Assembly: GCF_900496995.4 (NCBI RefSeq)
Contig: NC_044024.1
Span: 12,712,698 to 12,776,697, forward strand
Direction of reading: 5' to 3'
DNA from: Aquila chrysaetos chrysaetos
Lineage: Eukaryota; Chordata; Aves; Accipitriformes; Accipitridae
DNA length: 64,000 nt
The position numbers and the translations under genes are program-made. The number at the start of each line of letters is the position of its first letter. Positions within the stretch are counted from its first letter, which is position 1. Below are positions 25,390-37,280 of the stretch, in pieces. Under the pieces are notes generated by a model. It had not been told where the DNA came from. It saw only the letters and a program-made list of their open reading frames with translations, and did not search any database.

Positions 25390-28300
25390 AGGCTATAACA
25401 GGAAGAAATTAAAAAAGTGAATAAGTGCCAGAGAATTCTCCCAAACTTTGATGACTGTTCCACATCAGACACTCTCTGTATATTGCAAAGTATTCTGAAA
25501 TTCTGAAAAGTAAATTAATTCCCTCTGAGGCTGCAGAGATATACCATATTTTCCATCTATTGAAGCACAGCCAGAGTCTCATCTTAGCAACTGGCCATAA
25601 ATCTGAAGTGACTGCAGCAAAAATAAAAGGAACTACTTCAGATTTCTTAAAGAAAGAGAGAAGAGTTTTATCCTGTACCACATTTTTCCTTGATTTCAAT
25701 AGTTAAAACTTACTTGGCTCTGTTCTCACAACTCATCACAGATGGTGAATTTTTCTGATCTTTTCCTTTACTAAAGAGTAAAATGCCACTGAACTAGGGA
25801 CTACAGCTAACAATTGTCACTAGGATGAGACTGAAGGACTTCAAATATAGTATCTGTGAATGAAAGATGAGATCTTAATTATTATAGCCCTTTACTATAA
25901 ACTAGAAATTACCAGTGCAATTCTCTAATAGTTATCTGATATTCTCCAGTAATTTTAGATCATTAGGAAATATCCTTTCCCATTCCAGCCAACAACATTG
26001 AAAGAAGTAATGCTAGGCACACTTTTTTTGTAAAATGTGACACCAAGCAGCTAAACTCACTATTGTGGTGACGTTACTTTTCCTTCTGTAAGAAATCCTA
26101 GAACTTATTTCTGTGTTTTGGTTTTATCTTTTTTTCACCCTAGAATTAGTCTATCATAATTTTTGAACTAGGAATTAATTCCAAGTTAAAAACTGGATTC
26201 AAACCAGTTGAGAGTCAAGTTTTGATCTCGGAAGATCACCTGCGTAGAGATGGAGGATTTTTGGTAGCTTTAGAAAGACTAGTGGTACATCCATTTTCAG
26301 GAACTTCAAATCTAACAAAGCAAACAACCTGAAACTAATTTAATACAATTAATTAAAAATATGTATTTAAGGCTTGTACTTTAGATAGCAAGACCATTTC
26401 AGAATAACTTCTGTTGCTGATAGTTTGCACTACCTTCTGTGAGTTATGATTAATTTTTGTTCGACTTGCTGGACTAAAAATCCTAGCCTTTCATCAGTGC
26501 TTTCCAGAATTATATTCACCATAACCCTTCTTTTCAAATAACCCTCTCAAGTTGACCATTTGGCAGAACCATGTCCTGCACTCATGGGATGTATATCGCA
26601 GAGTAGCCTTCCATCACAGAGCATCCTTCCACCGCAGAGCAATAGCTCACTGCTTCACCCATGGTGTAACAATGAGAGATTTGGAAGTGATGTGGGTAAG
26701 ACCAGTGAATCCACACCTCCTCACACACTGGCCCCAACATATGGATCGGGTATGTAATGTAACACACTCTTCCCCTGACAGCCAGGCTCCCAAGGAGGAG
26801 GCAGGTGTTCCTGCTTAACTGCAGGACTTGTACAAATGGATTTTTAGCAGCTGGAGGACTTAATAAAAAGAGAAAAAACGGGGGGGGGGGGGGGGGGGTG
26901 TCTTTTGATTTACAAGGGACAAGTTCCACTCTTCAAACACTGAATCTATGTAGAATGAGTTTTATGATGTGCCTGTTAATAAGCACATAATTCTTGAAGA
27001 AATATTTATCATGCAGGAGTACTAAATGATGCCATCGCCTAGCATGAATGATTGTGCAGGTCAGGCCTCAGTATTAATTGATTTAGCAAGGAATCCTTTG
27101 AAGAACTGTGGAGTCACAGTAGCAGATACATTTGTAAGTGGAGAGACAGAGCAGGGGATCAGCTTTGGGCCACTGTTCTTCCTGCATGACGATGTTGGCT
27201 GACTTGTGCTCCAGACAGTGGTACAGGAAGCAAGAGGGTGAACTGTTTCAGGCCATATGGGCTCTTCCAACTGCACTTGTGCCACTTCAATGAAAACAAC
27301 ATCAGTTAGCAAAAAAAGCCCTGTTATTTTCATTACTTAAGCTAACACAGCTGATTTAGACTAAAACAAGAAATACTCACACAAGCATTGATCAAAAAGG
27401 GCTACCAAACACTAAGCAGGGAAGGACAGATGTAGGTTGAGAAAAGAAGGGAGGGTAATATCCTACATCTGGAAAAGCTGGAAATAGAAGATGGGTCTCC
27501 ACAGCACCACTTCCATTGATTCTCTAAGTACAGGGATTGAGGGTTTTTTCCCCCTAATTCTGTTACAGAAATCTGGTGTATTCAAATGAAATAGATGATT
27601 CTTCTTGAAAGGCACAATTATCTGTTAATACATGGAATGTAAAGGGGATTCTAGTTACCCTCCACATGTTCAGAATATCTCCAGCTCCTGCTTTCTGCAT
27701 GAACATAGAAGTCTTGTCAAATTATACTATATTAAAAGTGAGTGTCTTCTTAACTGGTTATTTCTAAGAGCCTTAGAGACTTACCCATTAGCAAGACAGT
27801 AGGTACAATAGGGCTTCTGAAAGCAAATTCTTGAGGATTGAATTTATTGCTTTGTCACAGTCTGCAGGTTTGAATGTTGTTTTACAGGATGATTTCCTTC
27901 CAAAGGGGCTGGTTGGAGCATTTTGATTTATGGATGCAACGTCATTCACAGACTCAGAGGCTAGCAGATTCAGTACTTTAAACTTGGGCTTCTCTTGAAA
28001 TCTCCTTAGGTACTTTTATTGCACCATCACAGTTGCTGTCAAATGCTTTAGAAACACCTATAAACTGAAACAATGGCATCAGTTATTCTTTTTTCTTTCA
28101 CACGAGGAATATCTGGGGCAGACTTTAAGTTTTTTCGATGTGTGCATATGTATATGAGCAAAAGAGAGAGCCCAAGAAGAAACGCTCAGAAAAAGCCATT
28201 TACATATGACAGGAGCCCAACCTGTCTTGCTTCCACAGCCCTGAAACCCCCACAAGAGGTTTTCCTATCACCTCACATTTTACCACTGCATCTTTGCAAC

Positions 28301-30954
28301 AGAGCTGTCGTGGGGGAATGATCAAGCCAGTGCTGCAAAGGACTTTGAGAGTTAAGGCAGAGACCTTGAACTGCACTCTGCATTAAAGAGTCAGTCCTCA
28401 GTGCAGAACATCAGGCTGACGTGCTCACGGTAATGATTGTTGCTAAGCAAAGGGAGCTGATAGGGGTCTTTTGTACTGAAGTTTTCAGGATGTGTGGCCT
28501 CGCTGAATGGTCGGGAGGTCAGGAATGCATAGGTCAGCCTGGTCAGACCCAGGCCCAATTGAATGGGACACCTCTTATGGAAGATGGAAAGGGGAAATTT
28601 GCTACCATGGTTGTAGGCATCTGTAGCAGCAAGGAGTTCAAAAGGAGCACAAGGCTGCATACGGTCCTATCCCAGTCCCATGCTTCTCCACCTTAATCTG
28701 TCAACATTTACCTCTCCTTAAAGTATGCAGCAGAGGGATGTCTTGACTTAATACAACCTCAGCCCTGCCAAATTAGATTTAACATAAGGTCAGCCAAGAA
28801 ATCATGCTGTGAATGGGTGACAGAGGAGGCAGCAAACTGATCTAGTTCATGTCTTGCTGGCTCTTTGTCTTTATTTGTTTCACCAATTCTGCCACTGTCT
28901 TCACACTTCAGAGAAGTGTGATTATGCAGAAGACAGTCACAGAAGATGGCTGAGCCAATCTACAGACCTATTGGTACTGTAGTCCCAACGTCTCTGTTCC
29001 TATTCTCTGTCACACAGTCATCCCCCATCATCTGTGTTTGTTATAATGCTCATGTTTAGAAACCAGTTCGCTAAACTGAGAGAAAACTACTATCTTTTGG
29101 CACATAACTTTTCTACCAAAAGCAGCCCCCACTGGGTCATTAAATGACAGGACTGCAGAGCTGTAAGCAGGAGAGAAGGGTGTAAGGATTGGGACCTCCT
29201 CTCACCGCAGGGCTGAGAGTTTAAAAGGTACCTGAGCCCTCTGACAATGCTCAGGGCAGGAGCTCTGATCACCAGGGAGCCGTCTGAGCTCAGAGGGGCT
29301 TCCCTTGCTCAGTCTAAGAAATAAGGACTGACCCACTTCAGAATGTTTCCTTTACGCTCGTACAGCTCTGGGAAATAGGACAGACGAACACGGCAGAGGG
29401 ATCAATAATAGTCAAGTGCTACAGGGAGTCCATTAGGATCAGCCCATCCATCAGGGCTACAAGAGCTCTCTCCGTGCCTGGCAGTAGCCCGAGGCTTGAC
29501 TGAGACGGATCTGTGGTCTCCACCCCAGCTCTTGACTGGCATGTTCAGAAAAGATGGCTCTTGGCAAAAGTTTCCAAGGCCATCTCTTCAGAGCACTGGT
29601 TTTTAGTCCTTGTTACCAGGATGTTGGTATCATTGTTACCGGGCCTTAGGATCAGCGTCCTTCAGCAAAATATAATTGAGGAATATTAAAAGACCAGCAC
29701 AGAGCTGTAGTTCTGCCCTATGTAGTAAAGGAAGTACATAGGGGGTTTCTGGAGTAGGGGAGGCAACTTTTTTTTTCTGGGAATTGGAAAAGGAGTGGTT
29801 TGAGTTCAGCATATGAGGACTCCAGCTATGGTATGTTCAATCACATTAAGATTTTGAAGACTCATCTATAGGAAACCTATGAATATTTCAGAAAGGAGCC
29901 CTGTAGGAAGTCATCATCTGCACAAATGCCAAAATCTCCCAAGGTGATGGATTACTCCACCTTTTAATCTAACATGACTTTCAGGAGCATCTCTGGTGAC
30001 TTTGGGTGTGATATGGCAAGACAGCACCAGACAATTCCCTTCCCTTAGGGCTACAATTCCTTGGCATTTGGGGGAGCCATTCAATTCATGGATTTTTAAG
30101 GTGTGTGCACACACTGGTTTGGGGGGCAGGGTTTGAACAACATTGCCTGTACTGCTATTTCCAGTTTAAGACAAATAACTACAAATTTATTCTCCCATGG
30201 ACGCAGACCTTTTGCATGGGCAATGGTTTTAAAGAATGCAGCTAATAAAGAATCTATTATACTACTGGGTGAGCTATTTCATTGATCCTCACTATTAAAG
30301 ATGCACAATACTTGATGGGCATTTCTCACTTCAAGACTTCGGTGTGATCTACCCCAAAGCAGTGGGCAAAAGGGGACATATTACAGAGATTGGGGGGGTG
30401 TTGTTTGTTCTAGATGGAGATGATACCAGAAATAGAGGGTCTATAACACTGTAGTTGTAATAAGCTTTACAGCTGAAATCAATATTTAAACCTAAACACA
30501 CACATTTTTGATGCCAACTATTAGGGCAAGCAAAATAATTGCACCGGTGTTACCAAAACTTTTACAAATTACATGTGGCCAGTTTTCTTCTTGCTCAGTA
30601 TGCTGAAACAGCAGGACAACAGCAGTAAACAAAGGCAGGCACACATGTGCTGTCTTCTAGAAGACTGTTCCCAGGGAAATCCACAGAGTTAGCGATTCTT
30701 GCGAAGTCAGAATTCAGGATAAAGTAGGAAGACTATGCTCATCAGAACAACAATCTGTATTTGTGCAAATTATAAAACGGGGTGGGGGGGGGGAGATAAA
30801 TAGGTTAATCTGTTGTAAACTGATTTTGACCCTGAAGGTGATCACAGGTACACAGCATTACGGCATTTTAAACTGTTTTATGCAAAGCTTAAAAAAGATC
30901 CAGCAACAAACAAAGCTTTTTTTGTGTTTGCTAAACAAAGCATGAAAGAATAGT
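25390..30954. other. Intergenic DNA, no gene seen
   Basis: No open frame of more than about 115 codons and no homology recognised. The oligo(G) run at 26,880-26,898 is listed separately. Otherwise it is unremarkable AT-rich sequence. Confidence 0.65.
26880..26898. repeat. Oligo(G) run, 19 bases
   Basis: Nineteen consecutive G after an A-rich stretch (AAAAAACG). Such runs can form G-quadruplexes and are prone to length errors. Confidence 0.9.
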
Positions 30955-31260
30955 GACAAAAGTAGGAGGAGCCGAGTTTGTCCGGACAAAGCCAGGAGGA
31001 GGAGCCCTCATGCAATGGAAATGCAGTTCAGTGGTCCTGGATTGATATGCTCATCCTTTAAACCCCCAGGGCTGGGAGATCACAGGGCCTGAAAGTCCAT
31101 CAAAGAGCACTTCTCTGCATTGATCCAGTCTGGAGCGGAAGGCTGGTGGGGGTCTGCTGTTCTGTATAAGACTGCCTCCGAAGATAATCAGCTTTTCTTC
31201 CTTGAAAATTGGGGAATCCCAAACATCAATAAAGTGTTATTTCAAGTAAAACATCAGTCT
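30955..31260. promoter_or_regulatory. Candidate regulatory element with 14-bp palindrome
   Basis: A perfect 14-base palindrome TTTGTCCGGACAAA (30,977-30,990) lies between two GGAGGAGCC-type direct repeats (about 30,966 and 30,996). It is followed by TGCAATGGAAATGCAG near 31,011. Each half of the palindrome contains an ACAAA SOX/TCF-like half-site. All of this is seen directly. The regulatory role is inference. Confidence 0.3.
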
Positions 31261-31549
31261 AAACCTACAGAAGTCTGAACATGTGTGTGTGTCTGTTTTG
31301 TTGTGGGGTTGGGGTTTTTTTTCTTTTAAAAAGAAAAAACAAGAGAAGAAAAAACCACGAGTATGTAACATCAGAGGACGGTAAATATTTTACCTTGAAA
31401 GTATACTCTAATGCTTCAGCTGTTCTTTCCAACTAGTCAACAGCAGAACACGCAATAGAGGTCTTTAAAGCAGTCTTACAAACTTTCCTATTTATGTTTG
31501 GATGCTCAAGCAGTGCAGTAGCACCTGACCGAAAAAAGAAAAAAAAAAA

Positions 31550-32130
31550 AAGAATAATCATGATGTCTCTTACTCTCTCAATGACTTGTTAGGTTACCAT
31601 GTGCTGCAGGCAGGCAATTATGTGTCAGTTCAGCTGCTTAGTTTAAAACACTTTAGGTCTGACAAAAGGGAAATCGGGAGCCTGGGGAATATTTAACGCT
31701 GACAGCTAGCACTGTGACAGACTCACATTCACATTATCTTTAGCTTCCAGGTGATCAGCCATTTGGCTGGGGAACCCCTGATCTACCTCTCACAGCTCTG
31801 TGTTTGGTTTATTCCAAATTATATATCCAACATACATATGTTAAAGGGCTGAACAAGCATAAAGCAGAAGTAAGTGGGAGTGAAATCAGACAATCTAACA
31901 CTCTCCAGTGTAACTAGAGATTGAAAGTCATTAATCAGCAGTTCATTTGACACTGGAAACTGTTAGGATATTTTATTTATTCAAGGGCAGCAGTGTTGAG
32001 CAAACAGAGGATGATACAGGCTTTTCGATCACAGCGTGTGCAATCTGACTTGATAAAACTTAGGAATATTTTAATATCATTAAACAGCTGCATTTGACTA
32101 AAATACATCAAATAGCTGACAAATCTCTGT
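31550..32130. promoter_or_regulatory. Candidate conserved non-coding element
   Basis: Repeat-free block with two TGACAG words (31,700-31,705 and 31,715-31,720, the MEIS/TGIF core), TCATTAATCAGCAG near 31,930, and ATTAAACAGCTGCATTTGAC near 32,078 containing a CAGCTG E-box. There is no coding potential. Its texture is that of a developmental enhancer. No alignment was possible. Confidence 0.3.
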
Positions 32131-32584
32131 ACCCTAGAGATCTTGATCACTGAAAAAACAAGCTATGATATCCTGGTATTGGAAACTATTTCAGGGGACC
32201 ACAACTATTGCAGAGAAATATGGTTAAAACTACCTCTAAGCATTACCTTTCTGTGACTATAACCGCAGAGAGGAGAAAGAGCAGCAACTCAGTTGCTTGC
32301 AAATAGTCCATTTCATGATTTTTTAAATGAAAAAGAGTCGCAAAGGATGTGATTCTTCCAAAACACTCGGCACTGGTGTAGGGGTGGTGTTACCGGGATT
32401 AGCAGGCCACAAATCTCAGGGTTTTGGAAATCAGACACACAGAGAGTATTTTGCTGAGCACATTTCAAGCAAATTCTGTGTGAGCTAACAAATCGCGGGT
32501 ATGTTAGAGATCCAAAAAATTAACAGTAACAGATCAAAGTTCTCTTTTGCCCTCAGAATACAGTTGTTGATAATTTCCCTTTCA

Positions 32585-32600
32585 CCCCCCCCCCCCCCCC
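32585..32600. repeat. Oligo(C) run, 16 bases
   Basis: Sixteen C in a row. This is the complement of a G run and is prone to sequencing length error. Confidence 0.9.
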
Positions 32601-32904
32601 AAACCACAGTATTGAAAACCAGAAAATAAGAGTTTCTCTTTCTGTCATATACACTCGCACCCTAACTCTTAAGTGTTTTTTAAGGATATTTACTGCTGAA
32701 GATAGTCTTATCCTGCATAGGTAGAGAGTTGATTAGCCAACATTATTAACTACTTTTTTTTACATCAATATCTGTAGCTTTCAGAAAGTTTACTGATCTA
32801 GTCAGTATGCAGTGTAAAAAAATAGCATCTATCTCAAGAGCCTAGTAATCTCTGGTTTCTTCTGCAGAGGGAATTTTAAAAGTAGAATTTTGCCATTAGA
32901 ATTA

Positions 32905-32947
32905 CACTGATTTACATAGTGCAGATACACTGCACTATGTAGCAGTG
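32905..32947. repeat. Two-part hairpin
   Basis: A perfect 12-bp stem (TACATAGTGCAG at 32,913-32,924 with CTGCACTATGTA at 32,930-32,941) closes a five-base loop. After a small internal loop it is extended by CACTG (32,905-32,909) pairing with CAGTG (32,943-32,947). At about 43 bases it is shorter than a usual miRNA precursor. Confidence 0.55.
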
Positions 32948-35029
32948 GCAAACTAAACCAGAAAAGAAAAAGAAGTGTTCTTGTTCTGGTATAATCACAT
33001 CCACATAGGAAATCATGCTACTAAAATGAGACAAACAAGCACTCTGCAGACAACTACATGAAAAAGGTTACTGCTCATCAGTCTGCCCCCAAGCATCTCT
33101 GCAACGCCATCTGCCAAAGGTCATCACCTCCTCAGCCCTAGCAGCACTACTCACACGTTTGCTTCCAAAGATGTTTCAGTCAGAACAAGCCAGGTTAACT
33201 TGAACAGTTTAAACAGATCCAGATTTGCTTAACCCAAAGCTAACCTGGAAGTGCTCTTGTAAACAGCTTTGCTGGTGAATCTGAGCAGTGGTAACCTCTG
33301 GAAAGTTGTAACACCCCGCTAGCATCTCGTACCAGCACAGCTGAACCTAGAGAGATAAACATGCATTTGAACCCTAATTAAAGCCATAGAGATATGTGGA
33401 TAGGTTTCCCTAAAACACAAGCACATACCTACAGAGCCAGGTCGTTTGAGGCTGGATGGATTGAAAACCAAGACATAAATGAGGAAGATAAACATCAGTG
33501 ATCCTTATTGTTTCTCTCTCAGACCATTTTCTGCTAGCTATTTTAGAGCCATCAGTCTAGGACAAATGGCTATAAGGAAGGTAACCACAGAGATGGTTCT
33601 GCAGCTTGGCACGGGGAGGGCATTGCATACCTGAGGACTTGTCTGAAAGACAAAAGCAGATCATTGGGATAACTTATGGAGGGTGATAAAAGGTAGGGGG
33701 TCAACTGTTTACATGGGAGGATATGGAAAGGTCTCTCATGAAAGTCATTAGAACAGTGGTTAAAGAAGGCAAAGTTAGCGCAAGAATTTTGACTTCCTGA
33801 TAATCAGTGCAGAAAATCAAAGCAAGACTTGCTACAGGGTGAAAGCACTAACAGAAACTGCTCATCAAGAGCTTGCAATGAAAAGAAATGCTGAAGAAAA
33901 TGAAAGAACTAGTGACTACTGTGCTCCTGTGAAGGACATGCCAATGTCCAATATAGTGAGCTCAGTTTTGAAATGAGCTCGGTGTGAATTAAGGTGCGTA
34001 TAGACTTCCATAATATTTCCACACAGAAAGAAATCTGCTTGATGGGAGAAACCAAATCAAGGCACTTGCCAGCATAATAGGAACATGAAAACAATCCAAA
34101 ACTAAAATAGCTGATTCAACTTTTGTTAGACAGTTATCATCACTGTGAGGATTTATTTGGAGCACAAAACAGCATGGCATCATGCTAACTTTTTATTTAG
34201 CACAGCACTAGAGGTTGGGTTCCTGCAGCATGAGAGCAGATTTCCCTTTATCTCTATGGCTGCAAAGGGAACCCACTGCACCTGTAATCAGAGAAAAACA
34301 CTCAGTATAGGTGATACCTCCATAGCATATTTGGCTATTTACATTGGTGCACCATTTTCACCATTTACAGAACAAAATAAGTGTTTGTTTGTATTCACCA
34401 CTTTTGATGAACAGTTCTGTGAAAGTCCCACTGCTCGTTGCTGCAATGCTCTGTAAAGAGGATGAGGAGCCAAATTGTTTGTGATCTTGGAAGGTTTCTT
34501 TCAGCAATTTTCCCATTTGCTGATTCACTGAGATAGTAAGTGGGGGCTAGATGCTTCAGTTCCTATTACTAAGGGAGTGCAGGAGCTCATCTCTTTAGAA
34601 AGGCAGGCCTAGCAGGCTCGTACTTAAATGGTATTGACTTCAGTGGGCTTTCGATCAGGCTGCTGTGTTCTGCACATTTTATGTGAGGGAGCAATGCCCA
34701 GCTGTGTGCAGCAGTTCCAGTGGGCAGCACAAAGAAGAAGATGTGAAGATAGTAAGAATTATAAGACAGTGGTTAAAGGGAAAACTGAACATTCAACTGA
34801 AGGGAAACAAACACTGTCGCATTTAAGTGCAAGTGTAAGCAAAAGTAAATGTACCAAATCCTTTTCTAAAGAAAGAGTATGCCTATTTTAATTAGCCAAA
34901 TCAAAACTGCCATGCCCACAACTGGACAAAAATGGGGTGTGCTACTAGACTTTTATCACTTCAAATGACACTACAGTATTTAGTTATACCTGTGAACATT
35001 CCCAAAGTTTGCAAGTTTAACCTTTGGCT

Positions 35030-36110
35030 AAACAGGCATACAGCATCCCATCTGCTTTGCACCACTTTAAATATTCATGATGCATGCAGCGTGAAGTACT
35101 TTTCGTTTTTGCTATGCTTGGTAAATTAGCCAGCAAGCAGGGAGTAGACAATAATAGTAGATTCCTATTAGATGACTGGATTTGATTTGATGCATCTTTT
35201 AGTGTTTTGATCATTTGGACTGAAGATAAGACGCACACAATTTGGTAGCTGGCAAAGTGGGATTTAATAAGGCTCCTGTAAAACACAGCATGTATGCAAA
35301 CAGCCCAGAGGATTAGACTCCACTTGCTTAGTTTAGAACTTGGTGCAGCCAACCTGAATAATCAAATGGAGGAACAAAAGTTGTGAATCCCCTCAATGCA
35401 CTGCTTCATTAGGATCTCCTTACAAAAAAAGAAAATGGGACTCATCTGATCAGCCAGATTTTATGGCATCTGATTAGACCACCATTTTCTCAGCAGGTCC
35501 CCTTTCTTTAAACTGTTGACTATGGATGGCCTGCTGAATAGGATGAACTTTGGACCGCTAAATTGCAGCATTATGGTTATTTAGTGTAATTTATGAAAAA
35601 GAGAGGAGTCGTGATCACCTACTTCATATTGCTAATGATATCTCCATTTATCAGACCAGGTATGAGTTTGGATCATCATTTTTGCTCACAGTCACAGAAC
35701 ACTGTCCAATTAGATACCAAAAAAACTATGTTTGCCAATGGGGCTGTACGAATACTAAATTAAGATTTAATAGTCCTTACATAATCATTTATTACTGTTG
35801 ACTGTTTGCTGCCTTGCATTAAGTTCCACATCATCTCAGCATGTTTACTTCAAAGTTTCCTATTCATTCAGTATTTTCTATTTGCATTTCACTGTGACTA
35901 GTCTAAAAAATAAAAAGAAAAGGAAAAAAAAAATCTGGACTTGATTTTTTCTGCTCTGCAATGTTTCATCTGAACAGCAATTAAAACCATAACAAATTAA
36001 AAAGATGCTATGAGAATTATATTACAGTGATTTCAGTGTGAAGGTGCCCTTGCCCTGAATGAAAAGAGATAGATTTCCAATTACAGAAATTATCACTTTG
36101 TCTTTTTTCC
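35030..36110. promoter_or_regulatory. Candidate conserved non-coding block
   Basis: Long repeat-free stretch with ATTCATGATGCATGCAGC near 35,074, TTTGATTTGATGCATC near 35,184, and many ATTA/TAAT words. No frame is protein-like. The texture suggests one or two regulatory elements (about 35,030-35,420 and 35,800-36,110). This is a tentative call without conservation data. Confidence 0.22.
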
Positions 36111-36189
36111 CTAACAAATAAGACTGCCAAACACTTTCCATAGAGGCAAATTTCTAAATTGCTGATTATTACAGGTAATGATCTATTCA

Positions 36190-36720
36190 CTATGTCAGCT
36201 TCCTAGCCATCCTTAGAAGCTGGAGTTATGCAAGTTAACAATGAACTATCAGGGAGGGGAGGAACAACGCCAGTAGGTGATGCTACCAGGCAGAAGTCAA
36301 TTACATAGGCATGGCGGAAGCAAAGTACATAAGGACTGAACATGCGTCCTGTCTCAGATCCACGCAAACGACTGGAAGAGGTTCTTGCCTCCAGCCCACT
36401 CACAACTAGTTACATATTGGTAGCTATGTAGTAGCTGTATAGCTCTGTACTGGTAGCTGACACCTGCCCCGTTGCTGCCAGCAGGAGGTTGTATGGGCAC
36501 TTCTACTCCAGCCCCAATGAGGCTGGTGGGTATAAGCCCTAGAAACACATGGCCTTCGATCCAGCCATGTTATTAGACTGAAAGAGGTTTCGATAGACCA
36601 AGCACGCTGCCATGGGCAGACCAGAGGGGACCGTGGCCTCCTGCAGCGCATCATGGGCAAGCAGTGCAGGATTCGCTGGCACTGCTCAGCCTGGAGTGGG
36701 AGGTTTGCCTAGAGCCTAAT
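36190..36720. other. GC-shifted block of unknown origin
   Basis: Composition changes here to balanced GC with several CpGs, unlike both flanks. It includes TACATAAGGACTGAACATGC, which resembles a TATA-like core promoter region. No stop-free frame is long and no family was recognised. It might be an old LTR or retroposon piece or a non-coding RNA promoter. Confidence 0.3.
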
Positions 36721-37109
36721 TCTGAATCCAACCCCAGGAAACACATTTTTCTTGTCACTTCTTAATAAATGGCCATGGGGATGTTGTTCTGGAATGACTA
36801 GGAACTAAATGTGCAGTAATTATTCCAGCAACACTTCTGGGGTAACAGTGTGAACACTTCTTTTCTCTTCTGGTTTGAATCCACTTAGGAATAGTGAAGC
36901 TACTCATGCAATTCTTCTAAAAGAGGAATCTGTTTTGTCAGCTTCCTCCTGCAGTCAAGCCTTTGCATGGTTATTTGGTGCCTTCTCTGCAGATTTTTCT
37001 GCTGTCATAACTCAGATTCAGTATCCTCCACTAAGTAAAGTTTTTACATGGATACTCTCTAAGAGTCAGCAGCTTTCTCTATAGCCCTCAGCAGGAGCTA
37101 TTTGCTCTC

Positions 37110-37280
37110 TAGAATATTTTATTAGCATGCTGAGTATATCTGCAGGAATACAGTGGGATTTTCCTGTGGGTCACATTCCATATTTGCTGTCACAGAGACC
37201 TTGAAATCACTGTAGGCTGATAAATGCTCTGAATCTTTGGATTTTGATTATTAGAATCAAACAGTAGCAGATACTGTGAA
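37110..37280. promoter_or_regulatory. Candidate conserved non-coding element
   Basis: Short repeat-free stretch with TTATTAGCATGCTGAG, TGTAGGCTGATAAATG and TTTGATTATTAGAATC words. Homeodomain-like and GATA-like cores are visible. There is no coding signal. Enhancer status is inference. Confidence 0.2.

Larger units (their letters stand above)
32131..35029. other. Intergenic DNA, no gene seen
   Basis: Only short frames. It contains a 16-base C run and a small two-part hairpin, both listed separately. The rest is unique, AT-rich sequence. Confidence 0.6.
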
